The position numbers and the translations under genes are program-made. This document shows positions 41,887-49,299 of a stretch of 64,000 nt of DNA, one piece after another. How positions within the stretch are numbered: the stretch's first letter is position 1; each line of letters opens with the position of its first letter. The notes beneath the pieces were generated by a model that did no database searches, was not told the DNA's origin, and saw nothing but the letters and a program-made list of their open reading frames with translations. Origin of the DNA: Brevibacillus fluminis (GTDB lineage: Bacteria; Bacillota; Bacilli; Brevibacillales; Brevibacillaceae); NCBI RefSeq assembly GCF_003710825.1, contig NZ_RHHQ01000012.1, positions 558,001-622,000 on the forward strand, written 5' to 3'.

Positions 41887-43620
41887 TTACTTCACGCGGA
41901 TGGTAAGCGAAGCTGATTTTTTCTCGAAAGTGAACTGTACTTTTGCACTGCCAGTCTTTTTCGGGGTGAGGATGATGCTGTCTCCCTCCTGTTTGACATC
42001 GATGACAGCCGGATTGCTGATGCTTTTTACGAAGGCCTGTGCTGTAACGTTGGCCGTGCTCGCGTCTTTATAGGAGGCTTTGACGATGAGTGAGGCAGGA
42101 CCGTCCGCCAGCTTGAGCGACATGCTGTTCATTTTCTTTTGATCGGCGGCGTCGCGGATTTCGATCTTATCCAACGCGACAGGGACGCCGGTCGTGCCTT
42201 CATCGGCATACGCCTTCAAAGTGACGTTGGCCGTGGAATCGAGAGTCATTACGTCAATCCATCTGTCTCCATTAGCGGAGAAAAAGCTTTGATTTTTGCC
42301 GGAGCTCGCTTTGGACGAATAGCCCTTGACCCGGTTCTCCACCGGGATTGGATACTGGTTGCCCGGGACTGTGACTTTGGCGACGACAGCGAAGGAGGTG
42401 CCCGCTTTCACCTCTGCCGGATCAGGCAGCTGTACGGTATGGTAGCCCATGTATGCAAGCGTACCTTTGCTAGTGCTCGCCAGGTTCCCTGAGAGCGGTC
42501 CTTTTTTCGGATCGACATCGGTATAAACCTTCACTTCATAGGTCGCATCATGCCCGAGCGTATAAAAGCCGGCAGCTTTGATGCGGCCGTCTCGCTGGGC
42601 GGGAAAAATGTTGGCGAACCATCCGGTATCCTTGCTTCCTCCCAGACTGCCGGTCAAACCGAGCTCATCGTACTGATAAATGGTCTGGTAGTTATTCGCT
42701 GCCTCAGGTTTGACGAAAGCAGTAAATTCGGTCAGCGTCCGATCATAGTATGAGATGTAGAAATACCCTTCATCTCCCCAGTTTGTCCCCCAGCTGTTTT
42801 TAGCGATAAAGGCGCCGTTGCCTGGAGGTTTTTTGAGAAAGTTGTCTCTGCTATAATTGTCGTCCCAGCCGACGATGGTCACTGCGTGGTTGGCAACTTC
42901 ATTGCGCGAGTTGTAATAAGCAGCCCGATTGTCGTTGAATAACGATTCTTGAAACGAAAGGCCGACATACAGGCCACCATTTTGTCTCAGGCTTTCTTTA
43001 ATGGCCAGATTGTCCAGCGGATTTTCGCGTTCAGGCAAGTACAGTACATCCTGGCTATGCTTTTGCACAGGCAACCCCGTTTTTCGTTTGTTGGATTGAT
43101 CGGTGTACGGATCATCCGCCTCAAGCACAGGTCCGTTCCATCGCACGAGATTGGCGGTAGAAATGCTGGCGTTACCTCCGGAACAAGGGCTCCAGTCGAA
43201 AAGATGGTTGTTGCGCAAATGATTTTCAGAAAAATCCCAGGATTCGTCGGGAAGGAGTGCTGATTCAACTGATGCGAGCGTGGCAAATGTCCAGCATGCC
43301 CCACAGGTGCCTTGGTCCCGAACAGGTGAAACGCGATTGAGCGTTCGCAGATCATAGGCGGCAGGCAAGGCAGCCTTCACGCTGCGCGTATGGCAGGACT
43401 CACGCGGCAAGGAGAGCACCACCGGACCGGGCCGATAGCCCAGCACATGGTCGTCTGATGTCGCGGAGGAAACTGCATGCACAGTAGTTTTGGCCGCAAA
43501 TGATGGATTGATAGGGGCGAATTGGAACGTTTCTTTTGAGCTGGCAAACCCCGCTAACGGAAAAAAGGCGGCGACGGCAGCGAGAGAGAGTGTAAGCAGG
43601 CGCTTCGGAATGGCGGCCAA
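41887..43620 (-). CDS. Secreted papain-family (C1) cysteine protease with lectin-like and Ig-like domains
   Basis: A 577-residue exported protease. The TTG start at 43620 is set by GAGGAGGT seven bases upstream and gives a good signal peptide (KRLLTLSLAAVAAFFPLAGF, cut near FAS). The C1 domain has the full papain set: Gln103 and Cys109 (DQGTCGACW), His245 (NHAVTIVGWDD) and Asn275 (KNSWGTNWGDEGYF). After about residue 300 comes the lectin-like domain found in this bacterial group (DTGWFANIFPAQRDGRIKAA), then about 85 residues like a bacterial Ig-like repeat at the C-terminus. No sorting signal is seen, so it is probably released. Known relatives are extracellular peptidases. Confidence 0.88.
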   Translation of the reverse strand: MAAIPKRLLTLSLAAVAAFFPLAGFASSKETFQFAPINPSFAAKTTVHAVSSATSDDHVLGYRPGPVVLSLPRESCHTRSVKAALPAAYDLRTLNRVSPVRDQGTCGACWTFATLASVESALLPDESWDFSENHLRNNHLFDWSPCSGGNASISTANLVRWNGPVLEADDPYTDQSNKRKTGLPVQKHSQDVLYLPERENPLDNLAIKESLRQNGGLYVGLSFQESLFNDNRAAYYNSRNEVANHAVTIVGWDDNYSRDNFLKKPPGNGAFIAKNSWGTNWGDEGYFYISYYDRTLTEFTAFVKPEAANNYQTIYQYDELGLTGSLGGSKDTGWFANIFPAQRDGRIKAAGFYTLGHDATYEVKVYTDVDPKKGPLSGNLASTSKGTLAYMGYHTVQLPDPAEVKAGTSFAVVAKVTVPGNQYPIPVENRVKGYSSKASSGKNQSFFSANGDRWIDVMTLDSTANVTLKAYADEGTTGVPVALDKIEIRDAADQKKMNSMSLKLADGPASLIVKASYKDASTANVTAQAFVKSISNPAVIDVKQEGDSIILTPKKTGSAKVQFTFEKKSASLTIRVK

Positions 43621-43839
43621 GGGTTTTACCTCCTCATCGTTTCTACTACTTTTTATCACTGTATCAAAAGACAGAAAACATGCACAAGTAAAAGATTGCG
43701 GACGATTCAAAGCAATGCAAATACAAAAAACCTTGATCGAACGCCTTCATTTGATCGGGAGAACCGTTGCTGAAAAACCCCTCAGCCTGTATCCCTCGGC
43801 CAAAGTATGGTAAACTAAAAGACAAATGTTATGGTGTAG

Positions 43840-44655
43840 GTGGCGATAGGATTGCAATCGTTCCAACTGGAGTCAATCGCGAAGACGGCGAAGGAAGGCG
43901 CGCGGATGGCGGGAGAATTGAGCCTCAAGCGCATGAAGCAGCCGTATGAGGTTGAGTATAAGACATCAGCTTCCGACTTGGTCACAGCGGTCGATAAAGA
44001 AGTGGAAGAGCAGCTCGTGAAGCTGATTCTGTCACGATTTCCCGATCATGGAATTTTAGGTGAGGAAAGCACGTTTAAGCAAGACCCGAACCAATTCGAT
44101 ACATTGTGGATCATTGATCCGATTGACGGCACTACGAATTTTGTGCATCAGCAGATTAATTTTTCCGTATCGATCTCGGTCTATCATCGGGGGGAAGCGA
44201 TGGTTGGGGTCGTGTATGATCCATCCCGCGATGAGATGTTTTTTGCGGTTAAAGGAGAAGGCGCTTACTTAAACGATCGCAAGCTGCATCTGGATCGGCA
44301 AGTCACGCTTGAAGAAGCACTCCTGTGTACGAGCGTGTTCTGGAACAAGCGGGCGGAGCAGATCGGCATCGATCAGATCGTCAAGAAGCTGGCGGGCAAA
44401 GTGCGTGGGATGCGCTTGCTGGGCAGCGCGGCCTTGGAGATGGCCTATGTGGCGGCCGGCCGGCTGGATGGCTATGTGAGCATGTCGCTCAATCCGTGGG
44501 ATTTCGGGGCAGGACGTCTGCTAGTGGAAGAGGCAGGCGGCATCGCGACCCGCATGACCGGAGAACCGCTGCCGCATGATTCGAAAAGCAGCGTAATGGC
44601 ATGCAACCCGACTTTTTACGAAGAGCTGAAGCAGTACTTGAACATTAGTAAATAA
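43840..44655 (+). CDS. Inositol monophosphatase family protein
   Basis: A 271-residue Mg-dependent phosphatase. Metal-binding motifs: ILGEES, WIIDPIDGTTNFVH and NPWDFGAGRLLVEEAGG. Members act on inositol phosphate, 3'-phosphoadenosine phosphates or sugar bisphosphates. The GTG at 43840 is the most upstream usable start; an alternative TTG lies at 43852. It forms its own unit with a strong terminator. Confidence 0.9.
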   Translation: MAIGLQSFQLESIAKTAKEGARMAGELSLKRMKQPYEVEYKTSASDLVTAVDKEVEEQLVKLILSRFPDHGILGEESTFKQDPNQFDTLWIIDPIDGTTNFVHQQINFSVSISVYHRGEAMVGVVYDPSRDEMFFAVKGEGAYLNDRKLHLDRQVTLEEALLCTSVFWNKRAEQIGIDQIVKKLAGKVRGMRLLGSAALEMAYVAAGRLDGYVSMSLNPWDFGAGRLLVEEAGGIATRMTGEPLPHDSKSSVMACNPTFYEELKQYLNISK

Positions 44656-44672
44656 CGGAATCGGAATAGGGG

Positions 44673-44712
44673 AAAACGGGCCGTCGCCATCGAGCGAGGG
44701 CCCGTTTTTTCA
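44673..44712 (+). terminator. Terminator of the inositol monophosphatase gene
   Basis: AACGGGC (44675-44681) pairs with GCCCGTT (44700-44706), with flanking A and T runs. Confidence 0.85.
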
Positions 44713-44829
44713 GTTTGCTAGACGTGTATACAAGCGTAGCGCTTCATTTTACATAGAGTGGTAAAGAACAACAGGCAGACTCTGATAGAGTATAGTTGCC
44801 TGACTTACTTGATAAGGAGGGTACCTTGT

Positions 44830-44928
44830 ATGGGATGCAGTCGTGGTATTTTCGGAGGTCTCGGTAACGGGAGTTTTATCTGGATTATCCTCATTATTTG
44901 GCTGTTCTTTGTGATCTGTGAAAACTAA
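44830..44928 (+). CDS. Small membrane protein, YjcZ-like, 32 residues
   Basis: A short gene with an excellent ribosome site (AAGGAGGG, eight bases before the ATG). The product has a Gly-rich start (MGCSRGIFGGLGNGS) and one hydrophobic helix (FIWIILIIWLFFVICEN). This layout, Gly/Cys-rich head and one helix, is that of the YjcZ/spore small-membrane-protein family. It is bounded by terminators on both sides, so it is its own transcription unit. Confidence 0.65.
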   Translation: MGCSRGIFGGLGNGSFIWIILIIWLFFVICEN

Positions 44929-44944
44929 CGTGAGTTTTACAAAG

Positions 44945-44979
44945 AAAAAAGCTCCGTGCTTGCAGTACGGAGCTTTTTT
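44945..44979. terminator. Bidirectional terminator between the small protein and ABC permease genes
   Basis: AAAAAAGCTCCGT (44945-44957) pairs with ACGGAGCTTTTTT (44967-44979), giving a T run in both directions. Confidence 0.9.
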
Positions 44980-45007
44980 CCTGATTATGCACGAATCTAA
45001 CGGGCAA

Positions 45008-45709
45008 TCATCTCGAAACATAGCGATCGAGACGATGCTCAATCCGATCTTGAATGGTAGAGAGCACGAGGGAAATCAGCCAGTAAATGAGTGCCGCTTC
45101 CGAATAGACAAGCAACGGTTCATAGGTGGAGGCGGTAATTTCCTGCGCCTTACGGAACATCTCGGTCACGAGAATGCCAGCGGCTAGCGATGTATCCTTC
45201 ACGAGGCTGATGAAAGAGTTGGCCAGTGGCGGCACGGAAACGCGCGCAGCCTGTGGCAATATGATGCGCTGCAAGGCCAGCCGATAGGACATGCCAAGAG
45301 AATACGCTGCCTCCCACTGACCTTTGGAAATCGACAAAATCGCAGCCCGTACGATTTCCGAGCCGTACGCCCCCACGGAAAGCGAGAAGCCGATTACTGC
45401 GGAAGGAAAAGGGGGGATCGTAATCCCGATGCTTGGCAAGCCGTAAAAGATAATGAAAAGCTGTACCAATAAGGGCGTTCCGCGGATGATGGATACATAG
45501 GCGCGCGCGAGTCCGCGAAACGCCTTTGATTTCGATAGGCGTGCGAGAGCGGTCAGAATCGCCAAAAACAGGCCAATCACGAACGAGACTGCAGCGAGCG
45601 TGATAGAAAAGGTCAAGGCTCCTTTCGCCAGAGGCCAAAAGGAGCTTTGTGCAATATCAACCAAACGGTTCAACCGCTCGGAATCACCGAAAAGGTTATT
45701 TAGAAACAT
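45008..45709 (-). CDS. Polar amino-acid/cystine ABC permease
   Basis: A 233-residue His/Glu/Gln/Arg-opine-type permease with about five hydrophobic segments. The typical motifs are RGTPLLVQLFIIFYGLPSIG and the EAA-like loop QWEAAYSLGMSYRLALQRII. The sequence is closest in feel to cystine permeases (TcyB/TcyL). The ATG at 45709 lies 14 bases inside the end of the binding-protein gene, so the two are coupled. No ATPase gene follows; the terminator comes 29 bases after the stop. Confidence 0.9.
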   Translation of the reverse strand: MFLNNLFGDSERLNRLVDIAQSSFWPLAKGALTFSITLAAVSFVIGLFLAILTALARLSKSKAFRGLARAYVSIIRGTPLLVQLFIIFYGLPSIGITIPPFPSAVIGFSLSVGAYGSEIVRAAILSISKGQWEAAYSLGMSYRLALQRIILPQAARVSVPPLANSFISLVKDTSLAAGILVTEMFRKAQEITASTYEPLLVYSEAALIYWLISLVLSTIQDRIEHRLDRYVSR

Positions 45710-46544
45710 CGGCACCAAACCATTTCTCAGAGATTTTCAGATACGTACCGTCTTTTTGAATCTCGTCAAGGGCTTTGTTGAAAGCGTCGACCAACTCCGT
45801 GCTGCCTTTGCGGAACATGAAGCCGTTTTTCGCGACGTTCGGGTCTTTCGCGACGATTTTGATCGGAGTATCAGGCTTTTGCTTCAAGAAGTCGAGCAAG
45901 GACAAGCCATCATTGATTGTCACATCAACACGTTTGGAAGTAAGCAGATCGATCGCTTGGTTGAAGCCTTCTACCGCGACGATTTCCGCACCGTTTTTTC
46001 GGGCGATATCCGTCAGGTTGCTGGTCAGCGTTTGCGCTGCTTTCAAGCCTTTGATGTCCGCAAAGCCTTTGACTTTGTCATTGTCTTTGCTCGTTACCAA
46101 TACAGCTGCGGAAACGATGTACGGATTGGAGAAATCGTATTTTTCTTGGCGGTCAGGACGGATGCCGACTTCATTGGCAACCACGTCAAAGCGCTTCGAG
46201 TCAAGACCTGCAAACATAGCGTCCCATTGGGTTTCCATGAAAACTGGCTCAACGCCCATGCGTTTGGCGATTTCCGTGACAACCTCTACGTCAAAGCCGG
46301 TCAGCTTGCCAGATGCATCGTGGAACGTGAAAGGAGCGTATGTTCCTTCCGTACCGATCACCAGCTTTTTCTCTGCCTTGACTTTATCGAGCAGATTCTG
46401 CTCTTTTCCGGCTTCCGGTTGTGCAGCTTGTGAACCATTGGTAGCGTTGTTGCCGCCAGCTTGCGGCTGGGAACCGGATGAACCGCAGCCTGCGAGTGCA
46501 ACGGTCAAAACTGATGCGAGAAGAAATGATACGAGTTTTTTCAT
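45696..46544 (-). CDS. Amino-acid (cystine-like) ABC substrate-binding lipoprotein
   Basis: A 282-residue lipoprotein with lipobox VALAGC and a Gly/Ser/Gln/Asn-rich linker. The SBP_bac_3 domain begins at KLVIGTEGTYAPFTFHDASG and includes FDVEVVTEIAKRMGVEPVFM and the ligand-binding DVVANEVGIRPDR. It captures a polar amino acid, probably cystine. It is the first gene of a leftward two-gene unit. Confidence 0.92.
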   Translation of the reverse strand: MKKLVSFLLASVLTVALAGCGSSGSQPQAGGNNATNGSQAAQPEAGKEQNLLDKVKAEKKLVIGTEGTYAPFTFHDASGKLTGFDVEVVTEIAKRMGVEPVFMETQWDAMFAGLDSKRFDVVANEVGIRPDRQEKYDFSNPYIVSAAVLVTSKDNDKVKGFADIKGLKAAQTLTSNLTDIARKNGAEIVAVEGFNQAIDLLTSKRVDVTINDGLSLLDFLKQKPDTPIKIVAKDPNVAKNGFMFRKGSTELVDAFNKALDEIQKDGTYLKISEKWFGADVSK

Positions 46545-46807
46545 GACTAAACCCCCACTAATCCGATGATATTTGTATGATTTGTAATTTAACGATGTTT
46601 TGCCCGATTTGTCAACAATAATTTGCAGATTGCTTCTTTGTTACGATTTACCGCAAATCCAATGATTATCCACAAACGTACGGACGCCAACGCGCAGCCG
46701 CACGAACGTGTGAAAGTGAATCGAAGAAACGGGCAAAGGGTGGTACAATAAGAAAGCACTCGTAATTTACGAATCTACCCTGTGTGGTAGGGGAAAGAAG
46801 GAACAAA

Positions 46808-47209
46808 ATGAACGATTGGCTCATGTATACAGATGCCAGCGGCGAGCAAAAAAACCATGTCGCCTGGCATGAAGTCTTGAAGGAAATTGCGCAATTAAAC
46901 GGTACGACCCATACGATGGTTCACGCCGCTTATGGCGACCATGTCGATCTAGTTGTTGCAGGAGGAAACGACGGCCTTGTGCTTGTTCAGTGGAAAGAAA
47001 ACGATCCAGAACCGCCGCAGCATTTCGTTTTGGCGATGGATCAGTCTGCCGACCAGGTGCGGACGCTTAGTGTGGAAGGGCAAGATGCCGAGCTGCCAAT
47101 CGGCTGGTGCGTTCCACTCCAGTTGGTCGTTCCCGTGTGCGGCGATATGCTGCGCACCTGTGAAAAAGCCGATCATGAGCAGCTTTTTTGGCTGAATGTC
47201 AGCGAATAG
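46808..47209 (+). CDS. Small acidic protein of unknown function
   Basis: A 133-residue soluble protein (HVAWHEVLKEIAQLNGTTHT, VDLVVAGGNDGLVLVQWKEN). I recognise no firm domain; the strand-rich core with a glycine turn slightly recalls Imm1-type immunity proteins, but no toxin gene is nearby and I do not claim it. GAAGGAACAAA precedes ATG 46808. The AEC carrier gene starts 18 bases after it, so they form one unit. Confidence 0.65.
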   Translation: MNDWLMYTDASGEQKNHVAWHEVLKEIAQLNGTTHTMVHAAYGDHVDLVVAGGNDGLVLVQWKENDPEPPQHFVLAMDQSADQVRTLSVEGQDAELPIGWCVPLQLVVPVCGDMLRTCEKADHEQLFWLNVSE

Positions 47210-47227
47210 GGCAAGGAGGACAGCTGG

Positions 47228-48166
47228 ATGGAAATGGAGCCGCTTTTGACCACCATCTTCGTCATGGGCGTCATGATTGCGATTGGCGCGCTGATCGGCA
47301 AACGCATGCCTCTGACTCATGATTCGCGACAACTGATGATTACGCTGATTGTCAATGTAGGACTCCCTTGCATCATCTTGCACGGCTTGTTTCAGCTCCC
47401 GATGACGCGGGAGCTATTACTGCAAATTTTCATTGTATTCGGACTAGCGTTTCTGCTAAGCTGCCTAGGCGTTTTTCTCGGATTTTGCGCAGCCAGACTG
47501 CAGGGTGTTTCCATGAAAAAAGCATGTGAAATGGCGGTTGTATCCGGCTTCGGCAATACGGGCACGATCGGGTTGCCGCTTTGTGCTGCGTTGTTCGGGC
47601 CAAAAGGCGCGGTGCTTGCCGCCGTTTTCGATGCGGGGATGGACTTGTGCCTATGGACGCTTGGCGTCATGCTTTTGCAGGAAAAGCGCCGAGTTACGCT
47701 CGCCGGGTTGAAGTCTCTTGTGAACATTCCGATGATGGCGATTGTGCTTGGGCTTCTGCTCGCTTCCCTCGGCTTGACGCCGCCACCTGCTCCCATCAAG
47801 CAGCTTACCGCAACATTGGCCGCCATCGCCTCACCGATGGCCATGATTTACATCGGCATGCTGCTGTTTGATTATTTGCGCCAAAAACGGCCGCTGGCAA
47901 TCTCCCGGATGGGGGCACCTCTTGGTATCAAGCTGGCCGTTTATCCGATCGCTGCAGCGCTCTTGATCACCATATTTCCGCTTTCCCGCGAAATCGTGCA
48001 GGTCGTGGCTGTGCAGGTGGCGATGCCGACGATCGCGATCGCTCCGATCGTTTTCGCCCGGTATGGGGCGGATGAGGAGCTGGCCGCGATGATGACCGTT
48101 TTTTCCACGTTGCTGTCGCTGGTGACGATTCCACTGGTCATGATGGTCAATCACATGTTTCTATGA
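47228..48166 (+). CDS. AEC (auxin efflux carrier) family transporter
   Basis: A 312-residue membrane protein with about ten hydrophobic helices in two inverted halves, and AEC features such as VGLPCIILHGL, the cross-over region GFGNTGTIGLPLCAALFG and VAMPTIAIAPIVFARYG. Bacterial members export or import small carboxylates such as malate. AAGGAGGACAG precedes the ATG. The stop codon sits in the first copy of a short tandem repeat. Confidence 0.9.
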   Translation: MEMEPLLTTIFVMGVMIAIGALIGKRMPLTHDSRQLMITLIVNVGLPCIILHGLFQLPMTRELLLQIFIVFGLAFLLSCLGVFLGFCAARLQGVSMKKACEMAVVSGFGNTGTIGLPLCAALFGPKGAVLAAVFDAGMDLCLWTLGVMLLQEKRRVTLAGLKSLVNIPMMAIVLGLLLASLGLTPPPAPIKQLTATLAAIASPMAMIYIGMLLFDYLRQKRPLAISRMGAPLGIKLAVYPIAAALLITIFPLSREIVQVVAVQVAMPTIAIAPIVFARYGADEELAAMMTVFSTLLSLVTIPLVMMVNHMFL

Positions 48167-48221
48167 AACATAAAAACCATGTTCCTCTGAAACATAAAAA
48201 CCATGTTCCTCTGAAACATTC
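48164..48221. repeat. 24-bp tandem repeat, about 2.4 copies
   Basis: A 24-base unit beginning TGAAACATAAAAACC and ending ATGTTCCTC occurs at 48164-48187 and 48188-48211 without mismatch, followed by ten bases of a third copy. It begins at the AEC stop codon. Each unit holds AACAT-aaaaacc-ATGTT, and the first copy also pairs with the preceding ATGTTTC. Confidence 0.85.
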
Positions 48222-48275
48222 TCGCCAAAATGCAGTCAAATGAGTAGAAAGCCAAATGATAAAGGTGGAACGAAC

Positions 48276-49016
48276 ATGAGACGTATCACATGGATGGCGG
48301 GAATTTTGGTAGGCTTGCAGGTACTTACTGCGATTCCTGCACAAGCAGCAACAGGACCTAGTGTTATTATGAACCAAAAGCAGGTGGAATGGAAAGCAAA
48401 ACCGCTCATTCTTGCCAATAAAACGTATGTTCCGGCATCCGGGCTGGCAAGCTTGCTGTCAGCCAAGCTTGTAGAAGTCGATGGCAAGCTGACTTTTCAG
48501 CGGGGGAGCTTGACGGTTTCGTATAAGCCGACGGCCGGAACACAGGTCCCGAAAGGCTATGCCCCGCTTCGCGAAATGGCGGAGGGTGTTGGTTACAAAG
48601 TGGCTTGGGACGGAACGAAGCAAGCGGTCACGATCGTCTCGCAGGTTGATCCTAATAATGGGCAGGGATTCGTCATGGTCGATCCTTTGAAGCTAACTGA
48701 AGAAGAGAAAGCATTTGTTGCGCAAAACAAGGCGAATCCAGGTGTGCATAAACAGGGCAATCTCTACATGGTGGCGCTTGGAGCACAGCCGAATCCCGGC
48801 TACGGCATCAAGCTTGTGAAAAACGAGCAAAGCTGGGAGCAGCTTTTGGTGCATGTGCAGCGGACAAAACCGGAACCCGGGAAAATGTATCCGCAGATGA
48901 TTGCCTATCCGTATTTGTTGGGCAGAGCCGATCTTCCTTCTTACACGACGCTGGTCGTCATTGATGATGATACGGGCAAACCGATGATTTTTGCAAAAGA
49001 CACTGGAAGTAAATGA
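48276..49016 (+). CDS. Secreted stalk-domain protein with PrcB C-terminal domain
   Basis: A 246-residue exported protein. A signal peptide ends at QAQAA-type site (TAIPAQAATG). Residues 35-125 form a copper-amine-oxidase N-terminal (stalk) domain (PLILANKTYVPASGLASLLS, YAPLREMAEGVGYKVAWDGT), a common cell-wall-associated module in Paenibacillaceae. The C-terminal half (VALGAQPNPGYGIKLVKNEQ) resembles the PrcB_C protease-complex domain. AAAGGTGGAACG precedes the ATG. Extracellular scaffold or protease partner is inferred. Confidence 0.82.
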   Translation: MRRITWMAGILVGLQVLTAIPAQAATGPSVIMNQKQVEWKAKPLILANKTYVPASGLASLLSAKLVEVDGKLTFQRGSLTVSYKPTAGTQVPKGYAPLREMAEGVGYKVAWDGTKQAVTIVSQVDPNNGQGFVMVDPLKLTEEEKAFVAQNKANPGVHKQGNLYMVALGAQPNPGYGIKLVKNEQSWEQLLVHVQRTKPEPGKMYPQMIAYPYLLGRADLPSYTTLVVIDDDTGKPMIFAKDTGSK

Positions 49017-49076
49017 AAAAATAGACTATACTGGAACTATCTATTTCCAAATGATCGTGAAAGGGGGTGCAGGTAC

Positions 49077-49214
49077 GTGATTAAGTCGATTCAAGCTTGG
49101 ATATTCGTGGAAGCTGGGGTCCAAACTCATGATTTTTCCTTCAACGGGATCAGTCTGTCCTTTTTTACCCCTACAACCAAGCTGAACGACAAAGGGCGTA
49201 TCCTGCATCACTAG
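49077..49214 (+). CDS. Possible 45-residue protein
   Basis: A GTG start seven bases after AAAGGGGGTG opens a frame of 45 codons (IKSIQAWIFVEAGVQTHDFS at the N-terminus) that stops 27 bases before a terminator. The strong ribosome site and the terminator argue for translation, but I recognise no relative, and no clear promoter lies between it and the stalk-protein gene 60 bases upstream. Confidence 0.45.
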   Translation: MIKSIQAWIFVEAGVQTHDFSFNGISLSFFTPTTKLNDKGRILHH

Positions 49215-49240
49215 CCGCACAAAAAGCGCGAAGACTGATG

Positions 49241-49267
49241 CCGCAGGTATTTGCCTGCGGTTTTTTT
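49241..49267 (+). terminator. Terminator upstream of the ABC-F gene
   Basis: CCGCAGG-tatttg-CCTGCGG followed by seven T. It lies only 33 bases before the ABC-F start codon, so it also could serve as an attenuator for that gene. Confidence 0.8.
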
Positions 49268-49299
49268 GTGCGCTCAAACACGATTAGGAGGAATATAAG

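Noticed and set aside
46808..47209. Immunity protein of the Imm1 type
   Set aside because: The similarity is only a general pattern and there is no toxin gene or secretion system next to it.
48164..48221. CRISPR array
   Set aside because: The repeats are directly adjacent with no unique spacers, and no cas genes are present.
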